A stretch of DNA of 64,000 nt from Candidatus Rifleibacteriota bacterium (GTDB taxonomy: Bacteria; Riflebacteria; Ozemobacteria; Ozemobacterales; Ozemobacteraceae). Made by a program: the position numbers and the translations under genes. Shown in pieces: positions 16,679 through 24,652 of the stretch. Where the stretch lies: positions 1-64,000 of the forward strand of contig JAKQQP010000267.1 in NCBI GenBank assembly GCA_029564115.1, in the 5' to 3' direction. The notes below the pieces were generated by a model, which ran no database searches, was not told where the DNA came from, and was given only the letters and a program-made list of their open reading frames with translations. Every line of letters begins with the position of its first letter. The stretch's first letter is position 1.

Positions 16679-16948
16679 ATGGCTAATACTAAATCAGCTG
16701 CTAAAAATGCTCGCAAAGCCGCCCGCCGCCATACCCTGCGGGTATCTGTAAAGTCTGAACTCAAGACCCTCCGCAAAAAGGCCATTACCGCCGCCGAAAC
16801 CAAAAAACCGGCCGGCGAAGTGGCAGAAGCAACCAAAGAAGCCATCAAAAAATTTGCCAAGGCTGCTTCGAACAAAATTATTCATCCTAAAACCGCTGCC
16901 AGAAAAATCAGTCGCCTGACAAAGGCCATCAACAGACTGCAGAGCTGA
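16679..16948 (+). CDS. rpsT: 30S ribosomal protein S20
   Basis: This 89-residue, Lys/Ala-rich protein begins MANTKSAAKNARKAARR, the signature start of bacterial S20. It is a helical 16S rRNA-binding protein that helps assemble the small subunit body. It starts at ATG 16679 behind AAAGGTGA; an upstream in-frame start is less likely because it breaks the family N-terminus. The gene stands alone with its own promoter, as in many bacteria, and converges with holA. The rpsT-holA neighbourhood is found in several phyla. Confidence 0.97.
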   Translation: MANTKSAAKNARKAARRHTLRVSVKSELKTLRKKAITAAETKKPAGEVAEATKEAIKKFAKAASNKIIHPKTAARKISRLTKAINRLQS

Positions 16949-16987
16949 TCTGCTTTTTTGTTAATTTGATTAACTGATCGACTGTTA

Positions 16988-17032
16988 GCCATTTATCCGG
17001 AAGTGTGCGCATGCATGCTTCCGGTTTATGGC
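16988..17032. terminator. Hairpin between convergent rpsT and holA
   Basis: An interrupted inverted repeat, GCCAT/ATGGC outside and CCGGAAG/CTTCCGG inside, has a loop containing GCATGCATG. It sits between the convergent stops. T-runs are poor on both sides, so termination is likely but unproven. Confidence 0.5.
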
Positions 17033-17033
17033 T

Positions 17034-18164
17034 TTAGAGAGGTTTTTCGCAGAGTAGGGTTGCGGTAAAATTTTGCAGGGCTGCTCCCGTATCTGGCGGG
17101 CCTGATTTGAGATGCAGGTCGAGCGCAAGCATCTGAGGCCAGGTTTTGATGAGTTCCTGGTATGAAAAGTTCAGTGCCAGATGCAGATTTTTTAGTTTCT
17201 GTTGCTGTTTAAGACCAAGCGCTGAAACTATTGTTTCTGGCATACTGTCTGCAAGGCTTTGAATTTCGGCAAGGATGTTCTTTTTTTCCTGATTCGCCTT
17301 AAAGTCTGATTTGGCAGCAATCTGACGGTATTTACGCAACAGATTGATGACCGGCTCAAAAATATCAGGCCGGTCGAGCGAGATTTCGTTGAACAGGCGA
17401 AACTCGCGCAATTGTCGGCAGAGCATGAACCAGATTTTCTGGGGGGCTTCGCCCCGGCTTACAAGACTGTCGAGGCATCTGATGGCTTTAACCGGATTGC
17501 GGCGACCAAAATGTTCGAGATAATCGAAGACTGTGTCCTGTCGCAGATAGGCAACGCCGGTTTTTACTTCTGCCAGGCCGATTTTGCCGCCGGCCTTGGC
17601 AAGCGCCAGCTTTGACAGTTCCTGGTGCAGAAGCGCAAGGTCTGAGCCGGCGAGTTCGATCAGCAGGTCAGCAGCCTCGTCGCTGATTTCACAGCCAAGT
17701 TCAACCGCTTCCCTTTTGACCCAGGTGCCAAGCTGGTTGGCAAAGGGCGCCCAGAAGTCGATTTTGTCGGCCTGCCCTTTAAACTTTGCAGTTATCTCTG
17801 TTGCAATACGACCATCGTTGACCGAGAAAACGATCAGAGTATCGGCAGGAATCCCGCCCTGTTGCAGGCGGTCAATGAATTCCTTGCGCTGCTTTGCCGG
17901 AGTTGCATCTATATCCTGAATGTAAAACAGGCGCGGGCTCGGGTTGAACGAAAAGCTGAAAATCAGGTTAAGGGTTTCTGGCAGCTCTTTTACATTGCTG
18001 ATAACTCTTGAAACATTGTCTGCTTGCTCATCTTTGGGAACAAACGATGAAACCATCAGCGCGAAGGTCTTTTCTTTAAGAAAAGTTTCGGGGCCCGAGA
18101 ACACCAGCAGTGGCGTAATCAGTTTTTTGCCTCTGATCAGTTTTTCGAGAGTCTGTATATCCAT
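17034..18164 (-). CDS. holA: DNA polymerase III subunit delta
   Basis: This 376-residue protein has the HolA layout. The N-terminal AAA+-like domain opens with LVFSGPETFLKEK, where the P-loop is degenerate as usual for delta. It has the central SFNPSPRLFYIQDID and DTLIVFSV segments, and then a helical lid and collar region with DLALLHQELSKLAL and VFDYLEHFGRRNPVKAI. Delta opens the sliding clamp in the clamp-loader complex. The length is slightly above the E. coli protein. The start is ATG 18164; the Shine-Dalgarno is weak. A terminator for the upstream M18 gene lies only about ten bases before the start, so holA expression probably depends on read-through or on a promoter inside that gap. Confidence 0.9.
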   Translation of the reverse strand: MDIQTLEKLIRGKKLITPLLVFSGPETFLKEKTFALMVSSFVPKDEQADNVSRVISNVKELPETLNLIFSFSFNPSPRLFYIQDIDATPAKQRKEFIDRLQQGGIPADTLIVFSVNDGRIATEITAKFKGQADKIDFWAPFANQLGTWVKREAVELGCEISDEAADLLIELAGSDLALLHQELSKLALAKAGGKIGLAEVKTGVAYLRQDTVFDYLEHFGRRNPVKAIRCLDSLVSRGEAPQKIWFMLCRQLREFRLFNEISLDRPDIFEPVINLLRKYRQIAAKSDFKANQEKKNILAEIQSLADSMPETIVSALGLKQQQKLKNLHLALNFSYQELIKTWPQMLALDLHLKSGPPDTGAALQNFTATLLCEKPL

Positions 18165-18173
18165 TTCGCCATT

Positions 18174-18218
18174 AAAAATACGGAACGAAGCGCCCGTAGC
18201 CGGGCAACTCCGTTCCGT
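18174..18218 (-). terminator. Terminator after the M18 aminopeptidase gene
   Basis: On the minus strand, ACGGAACG (from 18218) pairs with CGTTCCGT (to 18180), with an inner GCCCG/CGGGC stem. It is followed by ATTTTT to 18174. It lies between the M18 stop (18232) and the holA start (18164). Confidence 0.75.
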
Positions 18219-18231
18219 TTCAGGTCAGATG

Positions 18232-19680
18232 TCAGTAGTGGTTCTGCATGAATGCCCTGTAGGCACTCACAGAATAGTGGTAGTCGACCTTTGAGATAAG
18301 TTCGAAGGGTGAATGCAGACTGAGAGTCGGCAGAGAAATGTCGACAACGCTCATGTTGAGGTTTGCCAGCAGGTAGGCCACGGTTCCGCCGCCGCCTTCA
18401 TCAACCTTGCCCATTTCACCGAACTGATATGGAATATTTTCTTTGCTCAGCATGCTTCTGATGCAGGCGAGATATTCGATGTCAGCTTCACTGCTGCCTG
18501 ACTTGCCGGCAGAACCTGAATGTTTGGTTATCCAGACGCCCTTGCCGACAACACCTGAGTTCATCGGGTCATAAGCGCCTTCAAAAGTCGGATCGATCGG
18601 GGCGTTGGTGTCGGCCGAAAGCACCTGGGTCGCACCGAGAGCGTTTCTGATTGCGGCAAAGGTCGATTCGCCAGAGGTGGCTTCAGTCAGGCGGCCGAGA
18701 AAGTCTGTAACCATCTGTGACTGCGCACCGTTCGGGCCGGCAGAGCCGATTTCTTCCTTGTCGAGAAGAAGGATCGCCGCGGTGTGTTCGGGCACATCGA
18801 GCTCAGAAATGGCGGCGAAGGCGGCGCCAACGCAGGCGCGATCATCGTGGCCGTAGGCGCCGATCATGGCGCGGTCAAAGCCGATTTCAGCGGCCGGCAT
18901 GGCGGGAACGGCACGGATTTCAGCCCAGGCCAGATCTTCTTCGGTGAGGCCGAAGTCTTTTTCAATGTGGCGCAGAATCGCATTTTTAATGCGGTTTGGT
19001 GTTTCGGCTTCTTTTTCGTCTGAGGCTGCTTCTGGCTGGTGTCCGACGACAATGTTCAATTCTTCGCCGCTGATTACATCTGCGGTTTTACGTTCGTATT
19101 GAATCTTTTTGCCGATATGAGGAGCAACGTCGGTAATCGTGAAAACCGGGTCGCCTGGCTTTTCGCCAATGACGAAGGTCATCAGTTTGCCATTTTTGCC
19201 CACTGCAAAGATGTGCAATGAAAGGGGAATCGCGGCCCACTGGAATTTTTTAATGCCGCCATAGTAGTGAGTTTTGAACAGGGCCAGTCCATGTTTTTCA
19301 TAGAGAGGCTGGGCTTTGATATCGATGCGGGGAACATCGTGGTGGGCAGCAATAAGCCTGAAGCCTTCACTGGCTGGTCTTTTGCCGATAATCGCCATAC
19401 CCAGGGCGCGGTTTTTGTTGATGAACATTAACTTGCTGCCTGGTTTCAGCTTTTTGCCGCTGCCAAGAGCCGGCAGCATTTTGAAACCGGCTTTTTGAGC
19501 GCGTGTTTCGATATATTCTATAGTGCCACGTTCAGTTTTACAGGCTGAGATGAACTTCAGATACTCCTGACAGCGTTTTTCCAGGAGTTTGAGTTCGGTG
19601 CCTTTGATTTTGTCCCAGGCACATTCGACTTTGAATGTTTTGGCGCCGCTTTTGGCGGCAGATACGGTTTTTTTTGCCAT
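18232..19680 (-). CDS. M18 family aspartyl aminopeptidase
   Basis: This 482-residue protein matches bacterial M18 (ApeA/Lap4-type) aminopeptidases. Zinc-ligand and catalytic motifs are visible: AAHHDVPRID, YGHDDRACVG, LLDKEEIGSAGPNGAQS and the late LSLHSPFE with the last ligand His. It removes N-terminal acidic or neutral residues from peptides in the cytoplasm as a large tetrahedral oligomer. ATG 19680 has GGAAGGA upstream. The first 20 residues are Lys/Ala/Ser-rich and lack a signal sequence. It is divergent from the MoxR gene and ends in its own terminator, so it appears monocistronic. Confidence 0.92.
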   Translation of the reverse strand: MAKKTVSAAKSGAKTFKVECAWDKIKGTELKLLEKRCQEYLKFISACKTERGTIEYIETRAQKAGFKMLPALGSGKKLKPGSKLMFINKNRALGMAIIGKRPASEGFRLIAAHHDVPRIDIKAQPLYEKHGLALFKTHYYGGIKKFQWAAIPLSLHIFAVGKNGKLMTFVIGEKPGDPVFTITDVAPHIGKKIQYERKTADVISGEELNIVVGHQPEAASDEKEAETPNRIKNAILRHIEKDFGLTEEDLAWAEIRAVPAMPAAEIGFDRAMIGAYGHDDRACVGAAFAAISELDVPEHTAAILLLDKEEIGSAGPNGAQSQMVTDFLGRLTEATSGESTFAAIRNALGATQVLSADTNAPIDPTFEGAYDPMNSGVVGKGVWITKHSGSAGKSGSSEADIEYLACIRSMLSKENIPYQFGEMGKVDEGGGGTVAYLLANLNMSVVDISLPTLSLHSPFELISKVDYHYSVSAYRAFMQNHY

Positions 19681-19700
19681 CTATTCCTTCCTTTCACATG

Positions 19701-19729
19701 TTGTCTGTCTGACCAAGATGCAATATACT
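19701..19729 (+). promoter_or_regulatory. Promoter of the MoxR-DUF58-TgpA operon
   Basis: TTGTCT (19701-19706) and TATACT (19724-19729) are spaced by 17 bases, 46 bases before the MoxR ATG at 19775. It lies in the divergent gap with the M18 gene. Confidence 0.6.
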
Positions 19730-19774
19730 ATCACAAATCGTATAACAGATGGTAATGTAAATACCAAGAGAGCC

Positions 19775-20719
19775 ATGGATATAGAAAAAATCAGAAAATC
19801 ATTTCAGGAACTTGCCGGCGAGCTGCGGCGGGTTATAGTCGGCAAAGACAGCCAGATCGATAAAACTGTCGTATGCTTGCTCGCCGAAGGTCATTTGCTG
19901 CTTGAAGACATGCCGGGAGTCGGCAAAACCACCCTGGCTTCGGCGCTGGCGAACGCAATCGGTGGTTTGTTCAGTCGTATTCAGTTTACCGCCGATCTTC
20001 TGCCCTCTGATGTTTTGGGCACCCGTATATACAGACGCCAGACTGAAGATTTTGAGTTTATCAGAGGGGCGATTTTTGCCAATGTGGTACTTGCCGATGA
20101 ACTGAATCGCGCTCCTCCGAAGACTCAGAGTGCTCTGCTTCAGGTTATGAGTGAATTTGCCGTGAGTGTCGAGAAACAGCACATCGAGCTGAGTCGACCG
20201 TTTATGGTTATTGCAACGCAGAACCCGAAAGGTTTTCATGGCACCTACCCATTGCCTGAATCACAACGGGATCGTTTTATGATGCGTATTTCTCTGGGTT
20301 ACCCCGACGAAGAGGCCGAAGTCGCGATTCTTAAGAAACATCTGGCGGCAACGGTTGAGGCACCAGTAAAAAATTATCTGACCCTCGAAGAAGTGATGGC
20401 TGCACAGGCGCATGTTCGCAAAATTCCGGTTGCTGAAGCTGTTCTGCGCTATATTGGCCGTCTGATGACCGCCATTCGAAAACACGAAGAGGTTGAGTTG
20501 CCGGTCAGCCCCAGAGGCAGTATCGCCCTGATGCATGCTGCTCAGGCTTTTGCCTTTTACCGCGGCCAGGAATGGGTAAGCATCGACACTATCAAAGAAA
20601 TTGCTCCCGAGGTTTTGGCGCATCGTGTGGGATTGCGTGGTATTTCGCTGCATGCCGGCGAGGGAGCACGCAATGACTGGCTGCTCAGCGAAATTCTACA
20701 GAGGGTAGATGTTGATTAA
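19775..20719 (+). CDS. MoxR-family AAA+ ATPase
   Basis: From ATG 19775 the product has 314 residues, the usual MoxR length; the open frame extends further upstream, but that part is unlike the family. Walker A MPGVGKTT, Walker B region VVLADELNRAPPKTQSALLQ and sensor motif IATQNP are all present. MoxR ATPases act as chaperones for VWA-type or periplasm-linked proteins. The gene overlaps the DUF58 start and is followed by a TgpA-like transglutaminase. That three-gene order is widespread, and the cluster is thought to work at the cell envelope. The substrate is not known. Confidence 0.93.
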   Translation: MDIEKIRKSFQELAGELRRVIVGKDSQIDKTVVCLLAEGHLLLEDMPGVGKTTLASALANAIGGLFSRIQFTADLLPSDVLGTRIYRRQTEDFEFIRGAIFANVVLADELNRAPPKTQSALLQVMSEFAVSVEKQHIELSRPFMVIATQNPKGFHGTYPLPESQRDRFMMRISLGYPDEEAEVAILKKHLAATVEAPVKNYLTLEEVMAAQAHVRKIPVAEAVLRYIGRLMTAIRKHEEVELPVSPRGSIALMHAAQAFAFYRGQEWVSIDTIKEIAPEVLAHRVGLRGISLHAGEGARNDWLLSEILQRVDVD

Positions 20720-21647
20720 ACCCCGACAGAGAATCAGCCTTTCGGCATCAGGAAAAATTCTTCTCTTTCTGGCGGTTTTTTTGCTTTTCGCGGCGCAGAA
20801 TACCGGAAACAATCTTCTCTACCTGGTGAGCAGCTGTTTTTTCGCCGGTCTGCTTCTGTCGCTGTTTTTTTCCTGGCGCAATCTTTCAGAGCTGACGGTT
20901 GAGCTGTTGCCTCCCGACTTCTGCTTTGCCGGGCAACGCAGTTTTCTGAGGTGCAGGGTCATCGACAGATCAGGCAGAGCCAGGTATTCTCTCGCATTCG
21001 GCGATGATTACTCCGCGACGCTTCCGGCTGGTGCCATGGTAGTCTTGAAAGCTGCTTTCACCACCGCGCAACGTGGCAGATATCACACCAGCCAGTTGAA
21101 GCTTTTTTCGTGTTACCCGGTGGATCTGTTCTTTACCCGTGTCGAGATTCCTGATGCCTGGGTGGCGGTTGGGCCGACGCCTGATTTCAGCAGGGCCCGG
21201 GCCGATTCTGCCGACACGGAAGGAGCTGTGCAGAAACAGGTGAGCGGCAAAGAAGGCGATTACTGGATGCAAAGCCATTATCGGGAGGGTGATGATTCTT
21301 CGCTGATCAACTGGAAAATTTCGGCTCGCTCGACGCAGGAGTGGGTGCTGGTGAAGTCCATCAATGCCGGGAGCAGCCGTCGTCTTTATTTTGATCTTGC
21401 CCCTCTGAGTTCTGAGCAGCTCGAGCTCTGCCTGCGGCGCATCATGGGGCTGCTGCTGCACCTGAGAAATCTGCACACGGAAGTTTATGTCTGGGCCGCA
21501 GGGCCAGAGAAGAGTTATTCGTGGTTGTCTGTTAAAAGCGATATGGCGCAGATCGTGTTCTGGTTAGCTTGTTACGAAGGTGGTTCGTTTATTACGCCGC
21601 CTGGTGACGACGTCGAAAACGTCGATCTGCAAAAGTTGATGGTGTGA
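20709..21647 (+). CDS. DUF58 family membrane-anchored protein
   Basis: This 312-residue protein has two closely spaced N-terminal membrane helices (about residues 15-55). A soluble part carries the DUF58 hallmark REGDDSSLINWKISAR followed by a VWA-like fold (LYFDLAP). These proteins accompany MoxR ATPases. The start is ATG 20709, overlapping the MoxR stop by eleven bases with GAGGG just upstream, so translation is coupled. No MIDAS motif is obvious. Its job in the complex is not defined for this family. Confidence 0.9.
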   Translation: MLIKPRQRISLSASGKILLFLAVFLLFAAQNTGNNLLYLVSSCFFAGLLLSLFFSWRNLSELTVELLPPDFCFAGQRSFLRCRVIDRSGRARYSLAFGDDYSATLPAGAMVVLKAAFTTAQRGRYHTSQLKLFSCYPVDLFFTRVEIPDAWVAVGPTPDFSRARADSADTEGAVQKQVSGKEGDYWMQSHYREGDDSSLINWKISARSTQEWVLVKSINAGSSRRLYFDLAPLSSEQLELCLRRIMGLLLHLRNLHTEVYVWAAGPEKSYSWLSVKSDMAQIVFWLACYEGGSFITPPGDDVENVDLQKLMV

Positions 21648-21650
21648 CAA

Positions 21651-23777
21651 GTGGGCTTTGTGGTAGATAACAAAAATTTTCTGATAACCGGCAAAAGTCG
21701 GGCTGAGATTCGTGGTGCTCCCACTGGCAAGCCGCTTGACAGAATTATTTTCAGACTTGCTCTCTGTCTGGCGGCGCTGGCATTTCTGGCTGTATACTCT
21801 ACCGGTTTTCTCAGAGGCATGCTGCTGGCATTGATGCCGCCGATTGTTTATCTTTTCTGGCGAGGGCAGGGGCTGAAGCCTGGCATTTTTGACCCGCTGG
21901 CTGGCATTGCGAGTGTGGTTGCACTGGGATCTGCTTTGTATCACCGCTCTGGCCCGGTGCCAGGCGTTGTTCTGCTGATAGAATTCACTTCTGTGATACT
22001 GTTGCTGCAGCTTTTCAAATTACGGACGCTGCGCGACGTGAATGGCGCCATGATTCTCTCTTTGATGATCGTTCTGGCGGTCGCGGCGATGAACGTGAAT
22101 TTCATTTTTCCACTGGTGTTGATGCCATATATATTGAACCTTTTTCTGGTTCTGCGCTGGATATCTGGCTTCAGGCATCGTGGCGTGGCTTTGGCAAACG
22201 TTTCTGTCTGGCCAGCCATGGGGAACCTGCGGCGTCAGCTGGCTGGATTTCTTGTTTCGTTGGCCCTGTTCGTTTTTGTGTGGCTGGCCTTGTTTTATTT
22301 TATACCGAGAACTGAGAGTCTCGGTTTGGCTTCTGAGGCTTCAAAACGTCGTCTGCAGGGGTTCAGCGATACGCTCAGCCTCAGTGAAATCGGTTTGCTC
22401 GAAGATAATCCGGCAGTTGTCATGAGGGTGAAGCCTGTCGAAGAAAGAACGATGTCGCCGTCGATCATCAGAAGACTTGGGGCAAGGTATCTGCGCGGCA
22501 CGACTTTTTCTGCCTATAAAAGCGGACGCTGGGAAAAGGGGCGAACGCGTCGCTGGTTTACCGACCTGCGCAGAAACATGGGTAATTTCCCTCTCGTCGA
22601 TAAAAAGTCGCCACAACGCGATACTCACGTTTTAGAGATCATTCTCGAAAATACCGAACCGCCGCTGGTTTTTGTTCCGGATCAGGCGACAGAACTGGCG
22701 CTGGGTTTACCTTTCATTGGGGTCGAAGATGACCGGACTCTCTATTTCATCAACAGGGTTTCGGGCAGTCGCAGGTATCTGGCCAGCGTTGTTTTAAACC
22801 CTCTGGAAGTTCGTGACTCAGCAGTTGCAGCGATTCCGGTAAATCGTTCGACGCGAGAATTCCTTTCTACAGCAGGGATATCTGACAGGTTGGCGCAGCT
22901 TGCCCAGGTTCTTGCTTCCGGCACAGAAAATATCGCAGTAAGGGTGGAAAAAGCCATCGCTTTTTTGCAGCGACAGTGCGTTTATTCTTTGTCGCAAGCG
23001 GATTTTGGAACGACTGATCCGGTAGAATTCTTTATTTTTGAAAGCAAAGAAGGCAGCTGCGAACATTTTGCCACGGCTTTGGCTCTGCTGCTGCGGGCGA
23101 TGCAGGTTCCGGCCAGACCGGTCAGCGGCTACTCGATGGGTGACTGGAACGATGTTGGCAAGTTCTTTACGGTGCGTCAGGGGCATGCCCACACCTGGGT
23201 CGAGGTGTATTTCCCCGACTCTGGATGGGTGCCGTTTGATCCGACGCCAGTAGCCGAAGATGGCGGGGATGGGTCTGAGATCAGCCGCTTTCTGCTTTCT
23301 CTCTGGGAGACATATGAAGGTTACTGGTTCAGTTATGTGTACAGTTTCGACAATCGTTCGCAGGTTCTCGGTTTTCGCAGAATCATCACCACTATGGGGG
23401 ATAATCTGCGCGGGTTGATACAAAACTTTTTCAGAGTAGAATACGCTTTGTTATGTCTCGTTGTTGCAGTGGCGTTCAGACGTCGTCTGCGACTTTTCGC
23501 CTGTGGCGTGGTCAGATCCTCGAACTGGATTCCTCAATGGTATAGTGAATGGGAAATTGAGTTGCCGGTGAGCAGAAACCCGGCTGAAACTCCGGCTGAG
23601 TTTCATGAACGCCTGCTGCGGGATGGCGTGATCGGTTCTGAAAGCCGTGCTGCGCTTGCTGCTGTGGTTCGTCTGATCGATGAGGCTGCTTTTAAAGCCG
23701 GTGCTGATCAGGTTTTTTGCCGAGACAGGGGGCGCGAACTCCTGAAAAAAATAAAACCCCGCAAAGGTGTACACTGA
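21651..23777 (+). CDS. TgpA-like membrane transglutaminase (DUF3488-transglutaminase-DUF4129 layout)
   Basis: This 708-residue protein has about five to six N-terminal membrane helices (roughly residues 25-225). A large soluble domain with a transglutaminase core follows (catalytic Cys in EGSCEHFATA, His in GHAHTWVEVYF, Asp in FDPTP), then another helix near residue 600, and a C-terminal DUF4129-like tail with TPAEFHERL. The topology places the catalytic domain in the periplasm. TgpA proteins form or break isopeptide or amide bonds in envelope components; the substrate here is unknown. The start is GTG 21651, three bases after the DUF58 stop, without an obvious Shine-Dalgarno, which suggests coupling. 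Confidence 0.9.
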   Translation: MGFVVDNKNFLITGKSRAEIRGAPTGKPLDRIIFRLALCLAALAFLAVYSTGFLRGMLLALMPPIVYLFWRGQGLKPGIFDPLAGIASVVALGSALYHRSGPVPGVVLLIEFTSVILLLQLFKLRTLRDVNGAMILSLMIVLAVAAMNVNFIFPLVLMPYILNLFLVLRWISGFRHRGVALANVSVWPAMGNLRRQLAGFLVSLALFVFVWLALFYFIPRTESLGLASEASKRRLQGFSDTLSLSEIGLLEDNPAVVMRVKPVEERTMSPSIIRRLGARYLRGTTFSAYKSGRWEKGRTRRWFTDLRRNMGNFPLVDKKSPQRDTHVLEIILENTEPPLVFVPDQATELALGLPFIGVEDDRTLYFINRVSGSRRYLASVVLNPLEVRDSAVAAIPVNRSTREFLSTAGISDRLAQLAQVLASGTENIAVRVEKAIAFLQRQCVYSLSQADFGTTDPVEFFIFESKEGSCEHFATALALLLRAMQVPARPVSGYSMGDWNDVGKFFTVRQGHAHTWVEVYFPDSGWVPFDPTPVAEDGGDGSEISRFLLSLWETYEGYWFSYVYSFDNRSQVLGFRRIITTMGDNLRGLIQNFFRVEYALLCLVVAVAFRRRLRLFACGVVRSSNWIPQWYSEWEIELPVSRNPAETPAEFHERLLRDGVIGSESRAALAAVVRLIDEAAFKAGADQVFCRDRGRELLKKIKPRKGVH

Positions 23778-23791
23778 ATGGCTGAAGACTG

Positions 23792-23820
23792 TTGACATTC
23801 TCGAAAAGATGGTATATAGT
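23792..23820 (+). promoter_or_regulatory. rpmH promoter
   Basis: TTGACA (23792-23797) and TATAGT (23815-23820) at a perfect 17-base spacing stand 40 bases before the rpmH ATG. This is the strongest sigma-70-type promoter in the window. Confidence 0.85.
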
Positions 23821-23860
23821 TGGATTCCTCAACTCAGATTTTAATCTCAGGAGATAAACC

Positions 23861-23995
23861 ATGAGCTTTACCTATAATCCGAACAAAAGAAAACGTGCCA
23901 AAACCCACGGCTTCAGAAAAAGAATGTCTACCGTAAGCGGTCGCAACGTTCTGAAAAGACGCAGACGCCACGGTCGCAAGAACATTTCTCTCTGA
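23861..23995 (+). CDS. rpmH: 50S ribosomal protein L34
   Basis: This is a 44-residue, very basic protein, [17 protein letters not shown] and onward, with the L34 core THGFRKRM and [13 protein letters not shown]. It is a component of the large subunit. A Shine-Dalgarno AGGAGA lies before ATG 23861. It is directly followed by rnpA, the nearly universal rpmH-rnpA pair. It is too short for many gene finders but unambiguous. Confidence 0.98.
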   Translation: MSFTYNPNKRKRAKTHGFRKRMSTVSGRNVLKRRRRHGRKNISL

Positions 23996-24004
23996 TCCAC
24001 GTCA

Positions 24005-24382
24005 TTGAATGCCCGGCACACCGGCAGTCGCCTGACGCTACGCGCCCATTCCGATTTTCAGCGGGTTTTTGCTGCAAAGACCCGGTTTTTTCGGAATGGG
24101 CTGGGTTTTTGTTATCGAAAGGCTTCTCAGCTTGAATTTCGCTTTGGTATTTCGATTCCAAAGCGTTTTGGTAAAGCTGTCGAGCGTAACAAAGTGCGTC
24201 GTCGTCTGAAAGAGATTTTCAGAGTCTGTGAAGCGTTGCCGCGAGACACAGAGGTGGTTTTGTGTGTCAGTAAACCCTGTCGGGATCTAACCTTTGCCCT
24301 TTTGAAAGAGACCTGTGACTGGGCTTTTTCAAAGATTGCGCGGGCCAGAGTTCCCGACGTCAGTGGGCCAGCCAATGGATGA
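24005..24382 (+). CDS. rnpA: Ribonuclease P protein component
   Basis: The product is about 125 residues. It has the RnpA signature around [13 protein letters not shown] (RNR motif) and an N-terminal [14 protein letters not shown] segment that is typical of the family. It is the protein cofactor that helps the RNase P RNA bind pre-tRNA leaders. The start is taken as TTG 24005, nine bases after the rpmH stop, because it preserves the conserved [10 protein letters not shown] segment at the usual distance. No ATG is available in that frame before it, and no strong ribosome site is seen. The stop overlaps the yidD start by eight bases. Confidence 0.93.
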   Translation: MNARHTGSRLTLRAHSDFQRVFAAKTRFFRNGLGFCYRKASQLEFRFGISIPKRFGKAVERNKVRRRLKEIFRVCEALPRDTEVVLCVSKPCRDLTFALLKETCDWAFSKIARARVPDVSGPANG

Positions 24383-24608
24383 AAGCAATTGTTCGCTGCC
24401 GGCGAAGGTCGGTCTGCAGCTTATCCGTCTGTATCAGCGGTTTCTTTCACCTGTGATTGGCGCTGCCTGCAGATTCAACCCGAGCTGCTCGCGTTATACA
24501 TATGAAGCGATTGTAAGATACGGGTTGATCAAGGGGTCTTTGATGGGGTGCTGGCGCATATGTCGCTGTAATCCATTCTGTCAGGGCGGCGATGACCCGG
24601 TCAAATAG
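24375..24608 (+). CDS. yidD: Membrane protein insertion efficiency factor YidD
   Basis: This 77-residue protein has the family core [11 protein letters not shown], the Cys-containing [13 protein letters not shown], and [15 protein letters not shown]. YidD is a small inner-membrane-associated protein that helps YidC insert membrane proteins. The start ATG 24375 lies in the end of rnpA; the frame continues upstream, but that extension is shadowed by rnpA. The gene order rnpA-yidD-yidC is conserved in bacteria. Confidence 0.95.
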   Translation: MDESNCSLPAKVGLQLIRLYQRFLSPVIGAACRFNPSCSRYTYEAIVRYGLIKGSLMGCWRICRCNPFCQGGDDPVK

Positions 24609-24652
24609 ACGGCCCCGAAAATTTATCCCGGTTCCGGAGAATATAAGATATA

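Noticed and set aside
19589..19774. N-terminal extension of the MoxR gene
   Set aside because: It lies over the M18 gene and the MoxR promoter; from ATG 19775 the length is exactly family-like.
23778..23860. Possible replication origin near rpmH
   Set aside because: The gap is only 83 bases, holds a promoter and no DnaA boxes, and dnaA or dnaN is not adjacent.
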